DNA from: Bordetella pertussis 18323
Lineage (GTDB): Bacteria > Pseudomonadota > Gammaproteobacteria > Burkholderiales > Burkholderiaceae_B
Direction: 5' to 3'
Assembly (NCBI RefSeq): GCF_000306945.1
Contig: NC_018518.1
Coordinates: 2,542,001 to 2,606,000, forward strand
Length of the DNA stretch: 64,000 bases
Position numbers and translations under genes: made by a program. The notes under the pieces were generated by a model, which was not told the DNA's origin, ran no database searches, and worked only from the letters and a program-made list of their open reading frames with translations. Position 1 is the first letter of the stretch. Each line of letters opens with the position of its first letter. Below are positions 29,291-39,633 of this stretch, in pieces.

Positions 29291-31999
29291 ATGCGCACAG
29301 ACACGCCCGTCACCGTATACCGCAAGGATTATCAGCCCTATCCGTATACCATCGCCGACGTGGCGCTGGAATTCGACCTGGATCCCGCCTCGACCACCGT
29401 GCGCTGCCTCATGCAGGTGGCGCGCAAGGCCGATGCCCGGGACGATGCGCCGCTGGTGCTGGACGGCGAAGCGCTCGAGCTGGTTTCCATTCGTGTCGAC
29501 GGCCGCGACTGGGCGCGTGACGGCTATGTCCTGGACGACGCCACCCTGACCTTGCACGGCCTGCCGCCCAGCTCGGCGGTCGAAATTGTCAGCCGTTGCA
29601 GGCCCGCCGCCAATTCCACCCTGATGGGGCTGTATGTCTCCGGCGGCAATTTCTTCACCCAGTGCGAGGCCGAGGGCTTTCGCCGCATTGCCTGGTTCGC
29701 CGACCGGCCCGACGTCATGTCGCGTTATCGCGTGACGCTGCGCGCGGCGCCCGATTATCCGGTGCTGTTGTCCAATGGCAATCTGCTGGCCACCGCTACC
29801 CTGCCCGATGGCCGCCTGCAGGCGGAATGGGAAGATCCGTTTCCCAAGCCCAGCTATCTGTTCGCGCTGGTGGCCGGCCGCCTGACGCATCGCGAAGAGC
29901 GCGTGCGCACCCAATCGGGCCGCGATGTGCTGCTGCAGGTCTACAGCGATCCCGGTTCGGAGAACCGCACCGAATGGGCGCTGGAATCCTTGCGCCACGC
30001 GCTGCGCTGGGACGAGTCGCGCTTCGGCCTGGAGCTGGACCTGGACCGCTTCATGGTGGTCGCGGTACGCGACTTCAACATGGGCGCGATGGAAAACAAG
30101 GGCTTGAACATCTTCAACGCGGCCTATGTGCTGGCCGACCCGGCCACCGCCACCGACGCCAACTACGAAGGCATCGAATCCGTCATCGGCCACGAATACT
30201 TCCACAACTGGACCGGCAACCGCGTCACCTGCCGCGACTGGTTTCAGTTGAGCCTCAAGGAAGGCCTGACGGTATTCCGCGACCAGGAATTCAGCGCCGA
30301 CATGATGGCGCGCGGCCTGGACGAGCAAGCCGCCGCGAGCGCGCGCGCGGTCAAGCGCATCGACGATGTCGTCACGCTGCGCGCGGCCCAGTTCCCCGAG
30401 GATGCCGGCCCGATGGCCCACCCCATCCGGCCCGACAGCTACCAGGAGATCGGCAACTTCTATACCGCCACCGTGTACGAGAAAGGCGCCGAAGTGATCC
30501 GCATGCAGCACACCCTGCTGGGCGAGCCGGGATTCCGCGCCGGCATGGACGAGTACTTCCGGCGCCACGACGGACAGGCCGTGACCTGCGACGATTTCGT
30601 CGCCGCCATGGAATCGGTCTACGCCGCGCGCAATCCGGGCCGCGACCTGTCGGTGTTTCGCCGCTGGTACAGCCAGGCGGGCACGCCGCGCGTCAGCGTC
30701 AAGCTGGATCACGACGCGCAAAGCGGCCGTTGCACCGTCACGCTGACCCAGCGCTGCGCCCCGGTCGGCGTGGAGAAACGCGCCGGACGCGACTTCGCCA
30801 AACAGGCATTCCACATTCCTTTCGCGATCGGCCTGCTCGACGCGCAGGGCCGCGCGCTGCCGCTGCACCTGAACGGCCAGCCGGCGCGCGACACCGTGCT
30901 GCTCGAACTGACCGAGGCGCGCGCCAGCTGGACGTTCGAGCAGGTGCCGGACATGCCGGTGCCGTCGCTGCTGCGCGGCTTCTCGGCGCCGGTCATCGTC
31001 GAATACGACTGGAGCGACGCCGACCTGGCGCTGCTGTCGGCGCACGACACGGATCCATTCGCCCGCTGGGAAGCAGGCCAGGAACTGGCCACGCGCGAGA
31101 TCCTCGCGCTGACGGCCAGCCATCAGGCCGGCCAGCCGCTGGCCGTGCGCCCGGCCTTCATCGCGGCCTGGCGCGCCCTGCTGACCGACCCGACGCTGGA
31201 CGCGGCCTATCGGGCCCGCGCCCTGGCGTTGCCCTCGGAAAAAACCCTGGCCGAGCGCATGGAGCAGATCGACCCGCCCGCCCTGGCCGTGGCGCGCGAT
31301 TTCCTGCGCGCCGAGGTGGGCCGCCAACTGGCCGCCCCCTGGCGCGCGGCGTTCGACGCCAACCAGACGCCGGGCGCCTACAGCCCGGCGGCCGGCCCGG
31401 CCGGCCGGCGCGCGCTGAAGAACCAGGCGCTGAGCCATCTGATGGCCGCCGAAAGCGCGGACGCGCAAGCCCTGGCGCAGGCCCAGTACGACCAGGCCGA
31501 CAACATGACCGACAGCATGGCGGCTCTGTCGGCGCTGGTGAATTTCGGCGCTCCGGACAGCGCCGCGGCGGCGCTGGCGGCGTTCTACGAACGCTGGCGC
31601 GACGACCCGCTGGTCGTCGACAAATGGTTCACGCTGCAGGCCACCGCGCGCTCGACCGACATCGACGCGGTACGCGCCCTCATGGCGCACCCGGCCTTTA
31701 CGCTGCGCAATCCCAACCGCGCCCGCGCGCTGGTGTTCCAGTTCTGCCTGAACAACGCCCGCGGCATGCATCGCGCAGACGGCCGCGGCTATGACTTCTG
31801 GGCCGAGCAGGTGCTCGCCCTGGACGCGCTCAATCCGGAGATCGCCGCCCGCCTGGCGCGCGGCCTGGATAATTGGGCGCGCTTTGCCGAGCCGCTGCGC
31901 GGCGCCATGCAGGCCGCGCTGGCGCATGTGCGCGCGCATGCCGGGCTGTCGCGCAACGTACAGGAAATCGTATCGAAAGCCTTGGATCTGGCTGCTTAG
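29291..31999 (+). CDS. pepN: aminopeptidase N
   Basis: A 902-residue M1-family zinc aminopeptidase that trims N-terminal residues from peptides in the cytoplasm. The exopeptidase motif GAMEN (about residue 263) and the zinc motif HEYFHNWTGN with its downstream Glu (about 300-325) are intact. The long C-terminal helical domain typical of the bacterial PepN branch is present. It is followed 9 bases later by fbp. Both lie between two IS481 copies. Confidence 0.96.
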   Translation: MRTDTPVTVYRKDYQPYPYTIADVALEFDLDPASTTVRCLMQVARKADARDDAPLVLDGEALELVSIRVDGRDWARDGYVLDDATLTLHGLPPSSAVEIVSRCRPAANSTLMGLYVSGGNFFTQCEAEGFRRIAWFADRPDVMSRYRVTLRAAPDYPVLLSNGNLLATATLPDGRLQAEWEDPFPKPSYLFALVAGRLTHREERVRTQSGRDVLLQVYSDPGSENRTEWALESLRHALRWDESRFGLELDLDRFMVVAVRDFNMGAMENKGLNIFNAAYVLADPATATDANYEGIESVIGHEYFHNWTGNRVTCRDWFQLSLKEGLTVFRDQEFSADMMARGLDEQAAASARAVKRIDDVVTLRAAQFPEDAGPMAHPIRPDSYQEIGNFYTATVYEKGAEVIRMQHTLLGEPGFRAGMDEYFRRHDGQAVTCDDFVAAMESVYAARNPGRDLSVFRRWYSQAGTPRVSVKLDHDAQSGRCTVTLTQRCAPVGVEKRAGRDFAKQAFHIPFAIGLLDAQGRALPLHLNGQPARDTVLLELTEARASWTFEQVPDMPVPSLLRGFSAPVIVEYDWSDADLALLSAHDTDPFARWEAGQELATREILALTASHQAGQPLAVRPAFIAAWRALLTDPTLDAAYRARALALPSEKTLAERMEQIDPPALAVARDFLRAEVGRQLAAPWRAAFDANQTPGAYSPAAGPAGRRALKNQALSHLMAAESADAQALAQAQYDQADNMTDSMAALSALVNFGAPDSAAAALAAFYERWRDDPLVVDKWFTLQATARSTDIDAVRALMAHPAFTLRNPNRARALVFQFCLNNARGMHRADGRGYDFWAEQVLALDALNPEIAARLARGLDNWARFAEPLRGAMQAALAHVRAHAGLSRNVQEIVSKALDLAA

Positions 32000-32008
32000 G
32001 AGCTACTC

Positions 32009-33028
32009 TTGAAACGTAAAACCCTTACCCAATATCTGGTCGAGCAGCAGCGCTCGGCCCAGGCGCTCGGCCCGGAAGTGCGCCTGCTGATCGAAGTGGT
32101 GGCGCGCGCCTGCAAGGCCATCAGCCACGCTGTCAGCAAAGGCGCGCTGGGCGGCGTGCTCGGCAGCCTGGAAAGCGAGAACGTGCAGGGCGAAGTGCAG
32201 AAGAAGCTGGACGTGCTGTCCAACGAAATCCTGCTCGAAGCCAACGAGTGGGGCGGCCACCTGGCCGCGATGGCGTCCGAGGAAATGGAAACCATCCATC
32301 TGATCCCCAACCGTTATCCCAAGGGCGAGTACCTGCTGCTGTTCGATCCGCTGGACGGCTCGTCCAACATCGACGTCAACGTGTCGATCGGCACCATTTT
32401 CTCGGTGCTGCGCGCGCCGCACAGGGTGGCCGGCGCCGACGTCTGCGAGCAGGACTTCCTGCAGCCGGGCAGCCAGCAGGTGGCGGCCGGCTACGCCGTC
32501 TACGGTCCGCAGACCATGCTGGTGCTGACCATCGGCAATGGCGTGGTGGGGTTCACGCTGGATCGCGAGATGGGTTCGTGGGTGCTGACGCACGAATCGA
32601 TGCGCATCCCCGAGGACACCAAGGAATTCGCCATCAACATGTCCAACATGCGCCACTGGGCCCCGCCGGTCAAGCGCTACATCGATGAATGCCTGGCCGG
32701 CAAGACGGGCCCGCTGGGCAAGGACTACAACATGCGCTGGATCGCCTCCATGGTGGCCGACGTGCATCGCATCCTGACCCGCGGCGGCATTTTCATGTAT
32801 CCCTGGGATGCCCGCGAGCCGGGCAAGGCCGGCAAGCTGCGCCTGATGTACGAAGCCAACCCGATGGGCCTGATCGTCGAGCAGGCCGGCGGCGCGGCCA
32901 TCGACGGCACGGGGCGCATCCTGGATATCCAGCCCGACAAGCTGCACCAGCGCGTGTCCGTGATCCTGGGTTCGAAGAACGAGGTGGAGCGCGTGGGGCG
33001 CTACCACGCCGAAGCGCACGCCAGCTAG
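32009..33028 (+). CDS. fbp: class I fructose-1,6-bisphosphatase
   Basis: A 339-residue gluconeogenic enzyme with the metal-site sequence [13 protein letters not shown] (about residues 111-123) and the AMP-site-like N-terminal region. It starts with TTG (KRKTLTQYL follows) behind a TAGGAG ribosome site, 9 bases after pepN. Its stop TAG is part of the CTAG target of the second IS481 copy; 5 bases of target duplication keep the reading frame end intact. Family length is normal, so the insertion did not truncate it. Confidence 0.96.
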   Translation: MKRKTLTQYLVEQQRSAQALGPEVRLLIEVVARACKAISHAVSKGALGGVLGSLESENVQGEVQKKLDVLSNEILLEANEWGGHLAAMASEEMETIHLIPNRYPKGEYLLLFDPLDGSSNIDVNVSIGTIFSVLRAPHRVAGADVCEQDFLQPGSQQVAAGYAVYGPQTMLVLTIGNGVVGFTLDREMGSWVLTHESMRIPEDTKEFAINMSNMRHWAPPVKRYIDECLAGKTGPLGKDYNMRWIASMVADVHRILTRGGIFMYPWDAREPGKAGKLRLMYEANPMGLIVEQAGGAAIDGTGRILDIQPDKLHQRVSVILGSKNEVERVGRYHAEAHAS

Positions 33029-33975
33029 CTGTGAACTGTCAATAGGTTGTATTCGTCCAGGTTGAGTCTGGAGATGGGTACAGCGCGCCCGATGCCTTGG
33101 TGGGGTCGATGCCAGTTGTAGTGGTGTAGCCAGGATTTCATGGCATCGGCTCGGTGTTGGGAGTTCTGGTAGGTGTGAGCGTAAGCCCACTCACGCAAGG
33201 CCGACTGGATGAAGCGTTCGGCCTTGCCATTGGTCTGTGGGCGGTAAGGTCGGGTAAAGCGGTGCTTGATGCCCAGCTCATGGCACAGCGCGGCGAAGGC
33301 GCGGCTGCGAAAGGCCGAGCCATTGTCGGTGAGCAAGCGCTGGATGGTCACGCCCAGGCGCTGGTAGTAGGCCACTGCGTCCTTGAGGAACTGGACGGCG
33401 CTGGGGAAGCGCTCGTCGGGGTGGATGTCGGTGAAGGCCACGCGGGCGTGGTCATCGATAGCCACGAAGACGAAGTCCCAGCCGGCCCCCTCAACGGTAT
33501 CGCGTCGGTTGCCCGTGACCCGGTGGCCAGGGCGCTGGATACGTCCCAGCTTCTTGATGTCGATGTGCAGCAGATCGCCGGGGGCCTGATGCTCGTAGCG
33601 CACCACCGGCTCGGCCGGCTCCAGGTCGGCCAGGTGCGACAGACCGGCGCGGGCCAGGACGCGGCTGACGGTGCTGGCTGACACGCCCAGCGCCTGGGCG
33701 ATGCGCGCTTGGGTCAGCCGCTTGCGGCGCAGCTCCACGATAGCCAGCGCCTTGGCCGGCGCAATCGCTCGGGGCGAGACCGTCGGGCGCGAGGACGCAT
33801 CGGCCAAGCCCGCCTGGCCCTGAGCCAGGAAGCGGCCCAGCCATTTGCGCACAGTCGGCGCGGTGACCCCATAGGCGCGGGCCGCTTCAGGCACACAAAC
33901 TTGATGGGCGATCAATTGCTGGACCATTTCGAGTCGACGTAGGAAGGTCAATCGGGCATGCTTATGGGTGTTCAT
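33025..33975 (-). CDS. IS481 transposase (copy 2)
   Basis: Protein identical to that of copy 1 over 316 residues: helix-turn-helix regions then a DDE integrase core. Again the TAG stop is supplied by the CTAG target site. Transcription runs from the ispDF side toward and antisense to the end of fbp. Appears functional. Confidence 0.95.
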   Translation of the reverse strand: MNTHKHARLTFLRRLEMVQQLIAHQVCVPEAARAYGVTAPTVRKWLGRFLAQGQAGLADASSRPTVSPRAIAPAKALAIVELRRKRLTQARIAQALGVSASTVSRVLARAGLSHLADLEPAEPVVRYEHQAPGDLLHIDIKKLGRIQRPGHRVTGNRRDTVEGAGWDFVFVAIDDHARVAFTDIHPDERFPSAVQFLKDAVAYYQRLGVTIQRLLTDNGSAFRSRAFAALCHELGIKHRFTRPYRPQTNGKAERFIQSALREWAYAHTYQNSQHRADAMKSWLHHYNWHRPHQGIGRAVPISRLNLDEYNLLTVHS

Positions 33976-34072
33976 CCGGCCGGGCTCCTTGAGTGAACTG
34001 GGGGGGTGGCGATTTCCAGTTTCTCAAATCCGGTTCGGATGAACCATGCATACAACCTATTGAATCTTCACA
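33030..34072 (-). mobile_element. IS481 insertion sequence, copy 2
   Basis: A second complete 1,043-base copy in the same orientation as the one at 27452-28494. Flanks are GCTAGC on the left and ACTAGC on the right. It differs from copy 1 at a few sites, including three of four bases near the upstream end (GGTG for ATCG at about 34011-34014) and one base in the transposase gene (A for G near 33460). It sits exactly between the convergent fbp and ispF genes. Confidence 0.95.
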
Positions 34073-34073
34073 A

Positions 34074-34562
34074 CTAGCCGGCGCGCGCCAGCAGCACCAC
34101 CACGTTGGCGGCAATCCCTTCCTTGCGGCCCAGGTAGCCCAGGCCTTCGTTGGTCTTGGCCTTGATGTTGACCGCGCCGGCGTCCAACGCCAGATCGGCG
34201 GCAATGTTGGCCACCATGGCGGCCGCGTGCGGGCCGATCTTGGGCGCCTGCGCATGGATGGTCGCGTCGACGTTGACCGGCGCCCAGCCCGCCGCGCGAA
34301 CCTTGTCGAACGCCGCCCGCAGCAGCACCCGGCTGTCGGCGCCGCGGTAGGCCGGGTCGGTATCGGGAAAATGGCGGCCGATATCGCCCAGGCCGGCCCC
34401 GCCCAGCAGGGCATCGGTCACCGCATGCAACAGGACATCGGCATCGGAATGCCCCAGCAGGCCGTGCGTGTGGGCGATGGTGACGCCCCCGATGATCAAG
34501 GGCCGGCCTTCGACCAGCGCGTGCACATCGAAGCCCTGCCCTACGCGAAACGGGATATTCAT
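34074..34562 (-). CDS. ispF: 2-C-methyl-D-erythritol 2,4-cyclodiphosphate synthase
   Basis: A 162-residue trimeric enzyme of the non-mevalonate isoprenoid pathway. Zinc ligands D12 and H14 (GQGFDVHAL) and H46 (DVLLHAV) are visible, with the [13 protein letters not shown] segment near the C-terminus. The start at 34562 overlaps the ispD stop (ATGA), favouring it over an ATG two codons earlier. The TAG stop is inside the IS481 target CTAG, so the IS lies 1 base from the stop without damaging the gene. Confidence 0.95.
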   Translation of the reverse strand: MNIPFRVGQGFDVHALVEGRPLIIGGVTIAHTHGLLGHSDADVLLHAVTDALLGGAGLGDIGRHFPDTDPAYRGADSRVLLRAAFDKVRAAGWAPVNVDATIHAQAPKIGPHAAAMVANIAADLALDAGAVNIKAKTNEGLGYLGRKEGIAANVVVLLARAG

Positions 34563-35242
34563 AGCCATTTTTCCATCAGTTCGAAATCATCGGGCCAGGT
34601 CACCTTGAAATTGCGCAACGCGCCCGCCACCAGGCGCGGGGCATGGCCGGCCGCCTCCACCGCCGACGCCTCGTCGGTAACGGCCAGGCCCGCGGCCCGC
34701 GCGCGCGCCAGCGCGTCGCGCAGCAAGCCGGCGCGAAACATCTGCGGCGTCTGGGCCAGCCACAGGCCGTCGCGATCGACGGTGCGCGATACGCGCTGCC
34801 GGCCCGCCTTGACGGTATCGGCGACCGGCAGGGCCAGCAGGCCCCCAACCGCATCGTCCAGGCAGGCGTCGATCAGGCGCGCCAGCGCCGCGGCCGGCAA
34901 GCCCGGCCGGGCGGCGTCGTGCACCAGTATCCAGTCGTCGGCGGCCGCCCCGCTGTCGGCCAGGGCGGCGGCCACCGTGTCGGCGCGGTTCGGGCCGCCG
35001 CATGGGCGCCATACGGTACGCGGCAGGCCAGCCAGCGCCTGCTCGACCCAGCCGTCGCCGGCGCTGACCGCCACGCGCACCTGGACGATGCGCGGATCGG
35101 CCAGCAGGGCGCGCACCGCGTGGCGCAGCATGGGCTGCCCGGCCAGCGGGCGATATTGTTTCGGAACGGCCGCCTCGCCGGGCAGGCTGGCGCGCGCGCC
35201 GATGCCGGCGGCCGGCACGATAGCGATCAGGGACTCGGACAT
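34559..35242 (-). CDS. ispD: 2-C-methyl-D-erythritol 4-phosphate cytidylyltransferase
   Basis: A 227-residue enzyme adding CMP to methylerythritol phosphate in isoprenoid synthesis. The nucleotide-binding start [11 protein letters not shown] and [13 protein letters not shown], then VHDAARP in the centre, are the family marks. It overlaps ispF by 4 bases, so the two steps are co-expressed. The gene is divergent from mfd with only 29 bases between the ATGs. Confidence 0.95.
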   Translation of the reverse strand: MSESLIAIVPAAGIGARASLPGEAAVPKQYRPLAGQPMLRHAVRALLADPRIVQVRVAVSAGDGWVEQALAGLPRTVWRPCGGPNRADTVAAALADSGAAADDWILVHDAARPGLPAAALARLIDACLDDAVGGLLALPVADTVKAGRQRVSRTVDRDGLWLAQTPQMFRAGLLRDALARARAAGLAVTDEASAVEAAGHAPRLVAGALRNFKVTWPDDFELMEKWL

Positions 35243-35255
35243 GTTGCGGTGATTT

Positions 35256-35261
35256 TATAAT
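35256..35261 (+). promoter_or_regulatory. -10 box (TATAAT) of mfd with very short leader
   Basis: A perfect TATAAT ends 10 bases before the mfd ATG at 35272, the same spacing as at argH. The expected start site leaves a leader of about 3 bases. No good -35 hexamer is seen, and the divergent ispD ATG is within the region where one would lie. Confidence 0.5.
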
Positions 35262-35271
35262 CTTTGCCCTG

Positions 35272-38200
35272 ATGCCTGATCTCACTCCGCCCGCCGTGCC
35301 CATCCCCGCCACCGCCACCACCCTGTCCGCCCTCAAGCCGGGAGCGCGCTTTACGCAGCCCCGCCCGCCCGGATCCGGCGACGGATGGCTGCTGGCGGAC
35401 CTGGCGCGCCAGGCCGGCAAGCCGCTGGTGGTGCTGACGGCCGACCCGCTGGAGGCCCAGCGGCTGGCCGATGAAATCCCGCAATTCGCGCCCGAACTGC
35501 GCGTGCGCCAGTTGCCCGACTGGGAAACCCTGCCCTACGACGCGTTCTCGCCCCACCAGGACCTGATCTCGCAACGCCTGCGCACGCTGCACGCGCTCAT
35601 GAACCAGGGCGTGGACATCCTGACCGTGCCGGTCACCACCGCCCTGTACCGCCTGGCGCCGCCCGCCTTCCTGGCCGCGTATACGTTTTCGTTCAAGCAG
35701 AAGGACCGGCTCGACGAAGCGGCCCTGCGCGCGCAGCTGACGCTGGCCAACTACAGCCACGTTACCCAGGTCACCGCGCCGGGCGAATTCTGCCTGCGCG
35801 GCGGCCTGATCGACCTGTTTCCCATGGGTTCGGTGGTGCCCTACCGGCTGGACCTGTTCGACGACGAGATCGAATCGATCCGCAGCTTCGACGTCGACAC
35901 GCAGCGCAGCCTGTATCCGGTGGGCGAAGTGCAGTTGCTGCCCGGCCGCGAGTTTCCCATGGACGAAGAGGCGCGCAACCGCTTCCGGGCGCGGTTTCGC
36001 GAAGTGTTCGAAGGCGACCCCTCCCGCGCCCTGCCGTACAAGGACATCGGCAACGGCATCGCGTTCGCCGGCATCGAGTATTACCTGCCCCTGTTCTTCG
36101 AGCAGACCGCCACCCTGTTCGATTACCTGGCGGCCGACACGATCACCGTCACGGTGGGCGACATCGACGACGCCATGCAGCGCTTCGCCCATGACACCCG
36201 CAGCCGCTACGACTTTCTCAAGGTCGACCGCGAACGGCCGGTGCTGCCGCCGGACACCCTGTTCCTCGACCACGAGGCGCTGTTCGCGCGCCTGAAAGAC
36301 TTCCCGCGCCTGGCCTTGATGGCGGAGCGGCCGCATCCGGACTTCGCCGCCGCGCCCGATGTCGCCGTGGCGCGCCGCGCCGACGACCCCGTGGCGCGCC
36401 TGCGCGCGCTGCTGGCGCAGACCGGCGACCGCGTGCTGCTGTGCGCCGATTCGGCCGGCCGGCGCGAGACGCTGGCGCAAATGCTGGGCGAACACGGCCT
36501 GGCGCCCGAGGCGCAGGCCGATTCGATCCAGGCCTTCCTGGACGACGGCGCGCGCTTCGGCCTGGCCGTGGCGCCGCTGTCGGCCGGCTTCTGCGTGCCC
36601 GGCGGCGCCCTGCTGTTCCTGACCGAGAACGACCTCTACCCCGGCCATGCCGGCGTCACCCGGCGCGGCAAGCGCACCCAGGAACGCACCAGCAATGTCG
36701 AAGCCATGGTGCGCGACCTGGCCGAACTGCGCGCCGGCGACCCGGTGGTGCACGCCCAGCACGGCATCGGCCGCTACCACGGGCTGGTCAACATGGACAT
36801 GGGCGAAGGCGAGATGGAGTTCCTGCATCTCGAATACGCCAGCGGCAGCACGCTGTACGTGCCCGTGTCGCAGCTGCACGTCATCGCCCGCTACAGCGGC
36901 GCCGACCCGGACGCCGCCCCCCTGCACCAGCTCGGTTCGGGCCAATGGGACAAGGCGCGCCGCAAGGCGGCCAGGCAGGTGCGCGACACCGCGGCCGAAC
37001 TGCTGGCCCTGTATGCGCAGCGCGCCGCCCGCGAAGGCTATGCCTTCAAGCTGCCCATGAGCGACTACGAAGCCTTCGCCGAAGGTTTCGGCTTCGAGGA
37101 GACGCCCGACCAGGCGGCCGCCATCCAGGCCGTCATCATGGACATGACCTCGGGCCGCCCCATGGACCGGCTGGTATGCGGCGACGTGGGCTTCGGCAAG
37201 ACCGAGGTCGCGCTGCGCGCCGCCTTCCTGGCCGTGGCCAACGGCAAGCAGGTCGCGCTGCTGTGCCCCACCACCCTGCTGGCCGAGCAGCATGCCCAGA
37301 CGTTTTCCGACCGCTTCGCCGACTGGCCGGTGCGCGTCGTGGAGCTGTCGCGCTTTCGCTCCGCCAAGGAGGTGGCCGCCGCCGTCGAAGGCATCAACGA
37401 CGGCCGCGTGGACATCGTCATCGGCACGCACAAGATCCTGTCCAAGGACGTGCGCTTCAAGCGGCTGGGCCTGGTCATCATCGACGAGGAACACCGCTTT
37501 GGCGTGCGCCAGAAGGAAACCCTCAAGGCGCTGCGCGCCGAGGTCGACGTGCTGACCCTGACGGCCACCCCGATCCCGCGCACGCTGGGCATGTCGCTGG
37601 AAGGCATCCGCGACTTCTCCGTGATCGCGACGGCGCCGCAGAAGCGGCTGGCCATCAAGACCTTCGTGCGGCGCGAGGACGGCAGCACCATACGCGAAGC
37701 GCTGCTGCGCGAGCTCAAGCGCGGCGGCCAGGTGTATTTCCTGCACAACGAGGTCGAGACCATCCACAACCGGCGGGCGCGCCTCGAAGAACTGGTGCCC
37801 GAGGCCCGCATCGCGGTCGCCCACGGCCAGATGCCCGAACGCGAGCTGGAACAGGTCATGAAGGGCTTCTACCAGCAGCGCCACAACGTGCTGCTGTGCA
37901 CCACCATCATCGAAACCGGCATCGACATCCCCACCGCAAACACCATCGTCATCCACCGCGCCGACCGCTTCGGCCTGGCGCAGCTGCACCAGCTGCGCGG
38001 CCGCGTCGGACGCTCGCACCACCAGGCCTACGCCTATCTGCTGACGCCGGGCGAGGATGCCATCACGAACAACGCCAAGAAGCGCCTGGAGGCCATCCAG
38101 GCCATGGAAGAGCTCGGTTCGGGCTTCTACCTGGCCATGCACGACCTGGAAATCCGCGGCACCGGCGAAATCCTGGGTGACTCGCAATCGGGCAACATCC

Positions 38201-38727
38201 AAGAGGTGGGCTTCTCGATGTACAACGAGATGCTCAACGAAGCGGTGCGGGCGCTGAAGGCGGGCGAGGAGCCCGACCTGGACGCGCCCTTCAACCTGGC
38301 CTGCGAAGTCAACCTGCACGCGCCGGCGCTGCTGCCGTCGGACTACTGTCCCGACGTGCATGGCCGCCTGGCCATCTACAAGCGCCTGTCGCATGCCGAC
38401 GGCGAAGACGACCTGATCCGCATCCAGGAAGAACTCATCGACCGTTTCGGTAAACTGCCCGAAGCCGCGCAGACGTTGCTGGCCACGCACCGCCTGCGCC
38501 TGGCCGCGCAACCGCTGGGCATCGTCAAGATCGATGCCAGCGAAACGCAGGCCCTGCTGCAGTTCGGTGCCAAGACCACGGTCGACCCCTTGCGCATCAT
38601 CGAGCTGGTGCAGCGCCAGCGCCATATCAAGCTGTCCGGCCAGGACAAACTGCGGGTGGAGATCAAGGCGCCTCAGATCGCCGCCCGCGCCGACGCCGTG
38701 CGCGCCGTCCTGCGCGCACTGAAATAA
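35272..38727 (+). CDS. mfd: transcription-repair coupling factor Mfd
   Basis: An 1,151-residue ATP-dependent translocase that removes stalled RNA polymerase and recruits UvrA. Layout follows the family: a UvrB-like N-terminal module (DWETLPYDAFSPHQDL), a CarD-like polymerase-binding domain around residues 480-550 (VHAQHGIGRYHGL), and a RecG-like motor with Walker A GDVGFGKTE (about 636-644) and DEEHRFG (about 737-743). The C-terminal regulatory domain completes it. The TATAAT box is only 10 bases upstream of the ATG. serB follows after 35 bases. Confidence 0.97.
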   Translation: MPDLTPPAVPIPATATTLSALKPGARFTQPRPPGSGDGWLLADLARQAGKPLVVLTADPLEAQRLADEIPQFAPELRVRQLPDWETLPYDAFSPHQDLISQRLRTLHALMNQGVDILTVPVTTALYRLAPPAFLAAYTFSFKQKDRLDEAALRAQLTLANYSHVTQVTAPGEFCLRGGLIDLFPMGSVVPYRLDLFDDEIESIRSFDVDTQRSLYPVGEVQLLPGREFPMDEEARNRFRARFREVFEGDPSRALPYKDIGNGIAFAGIEYYLPLFFEQTATLFDYLAADTITVTVGDIDDAMQRFAHDTRSRYDFLKVDRERPVLPPDTLFLDHEALFARLKDFPRLALMAERPHPDFAAAPDVAVARRADDPVARLRALLAQTGDRVLLCADSAGRRETLAQMLGEHGLAPEAQADSIQAFLDDGARFGLAVAPLSAGFCVPGGALLFLTENDLYPGHAGVTRRGKRTQERTSNVEAMVRDLAELRAGDPVVHAQHGIGRYHGLVNMDMGEGEMEFLHLEYASGSTLYVPVSQLHVIARYSGADPDAAPLHQLGSGQWDKARRKAARQVRDTAAELLALYAQRAAREGYAFKLPMSDYEAFAEGFGFEETPDQAAAIQAVIMDMTSGRPMDRLVCGDVGFGKTEVALRAAFLAVANGKQVALLCPTTLLAEQHAQTFSDRFADWPVRVVELSRFRSAKEVAAAVEGINDGRVDIVIGTHKILSKDVRFKRLGLVIIDEEHRFGVRQKETLKALRAEVDVLTLTATPIPRTLGMSLEGIRDFSVIATAPQKRLAIKTFVRREDGSTIREALLRELKRGGQVYFLHNEVETIHNRRARLEELVPEARIAVAHGQMPERELEQVMKGFYQQRHNVLLCTTIIETGIDIPTANTIVIHRADRFGLAQLHQLRGRVGRSHHQAYAYLLTPGEDAITNNAKKRLEAIQAMEELGSGFYLAMHDLEIRGTGEILGDSQSGNIQEVGFSMYNEMLNEAVRALKAGEEPDLDAPFNLACEVNLHAPALLPSDYCPDVHGRLAIYKRLSHADGEDDLIRIQEELIDRFGKLPEAAQTLLATHRLRLAAQPLGIVKIDASETQALLQFGAKTTVDPLRIIELVQRQRHIKLSGQDKLRVEIKAPQIAARADAVRAVLRALK

Positions 38728-38762
38728 CCGCCGCGCTCGGCGCGGCCCGGAATCCTCGATCC

Positions 38763-39623
38763 ATGACTATCCATCACCTCGTCATCCAGTCTCCCGCCCT
38801 GGCGGCCGAACACGCCGAACAGCTGGCGGCGCTGGCCCAGGCCCAAGGCGTGACGCGCATCAGCACCACCGCGGCCCGCCTGCTCGACGTACAGCAGGAT
38901 GGCGACACGCGCGCCCAGGTACGGCATTGGGCCGAAACGCACGGCGTCGACGCCGCCTTCGTGCCCGCGGGCCTGGCGCTGGCCGACTGCCGCATCCTGG
39001 CGATGGACATGGACTCGACGCTGATCAACATCGAGTGCATCGACGAAATCGCGACCGTCGCCGGCGTGGGGGCCCAGGTGGCCCAGATCACGGAAGCCGC
39101 CATGCGCGGCGAAATCAAGGACTTCTCGGAAAGCCTGCGCCGCCGTGTGGCGCTCCTGGCCGGCGCGCCGGCCGCCGCGCTCGAACGCGTGTACGCCGAG
39201 AAGCTGCGCCTGAACCCGGGCGCCGAACGCCTGCTGGCCAGCGTCCGGGCGGCCGGCATCCAGACCCTGCTGGTCTCCGGAGGGTTCACCTTCTTCACCG
39301 AGCGGCTGCGCGAACGCCTGGGGCTGGACCACGCCCATGCCAACACGCTGGAAGTCGACGCCGACGGCAAGCTGACCGGACGCGTGCTGGGCGACATTCT
39401 CGACGGCGACGCCAAGGCCGCGCACCTGGCCGCGCTGGCGCAGTGCCTGTCGGCCCGTCCCGAGCAGATCATCGCCATCGGCGACGGCGCCAACGACCTC
39501 AAGATGCTGGCCCGCGCCGGCTTCGCCGTCGCCTACCACGCCAAGCCCATCGTGCGCGAGCAAACGCCCTACGCCCTGAACGTATGCGGCCTGGACGGCG
39601 TGCTGAACTGGTTCGAGAAGTAA
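38763..39623 (+). CDS. serB: phosphoserine phosphatase
   Basis: A 286-residue HAD-superfamily phosphatase for the last step of serine synthesis. The nucleophile motif MDMDSTLINIECIDEIA holds D82 and D84; SGGFTFF is motif II and GDGANDLKML is motif IV. An N-terminal ACT-like regulatory stretch of about 75 residues precedes it. It follows mfd closely, and a perfect palindromic repeat lies 10 bases after its stop. Confidence 0.95.
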   Translation: MTIHHLVIQSPALAAEHAEQLAALAQAQGVTRISTTAARLLDVQQDGDTRAQVRHWAETHGVDAAFVPAGLALADCRILAMDMDSTLINIECIDEIATVAGVGAQVAQITEAAMRGEIKDFSESLRRRVALLAGAPAAALERVYAEKLRLNPGAERLLASVRAAGIQTLLVSGGFTFFTERLRERLGLDHAHANTLEVDADGKLTGRVLGDILDGDAKAAHLAALAQCLSARPEQIIAIGDGANDLKMLARAGFAVAYHAKPIVREQTPYALNVCGLDGVLNWFEK

Positions 39624-39633
39624 GCCACACATA

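Noticed and set aside
29273..31939. 888-codon frame opposite pepN
   Set aside because: Antisense shadow of pepN with no domain resemblance.
35227..38625. 1,132-codon open frame on the minus strand
   Set aside because: It is the antisense of mfd, whose protein matches its family end to end. Long antisense frames are common in GC-rich DNA, and this one is His/Gln/Arg/Ala-rich without a recognisable domain.
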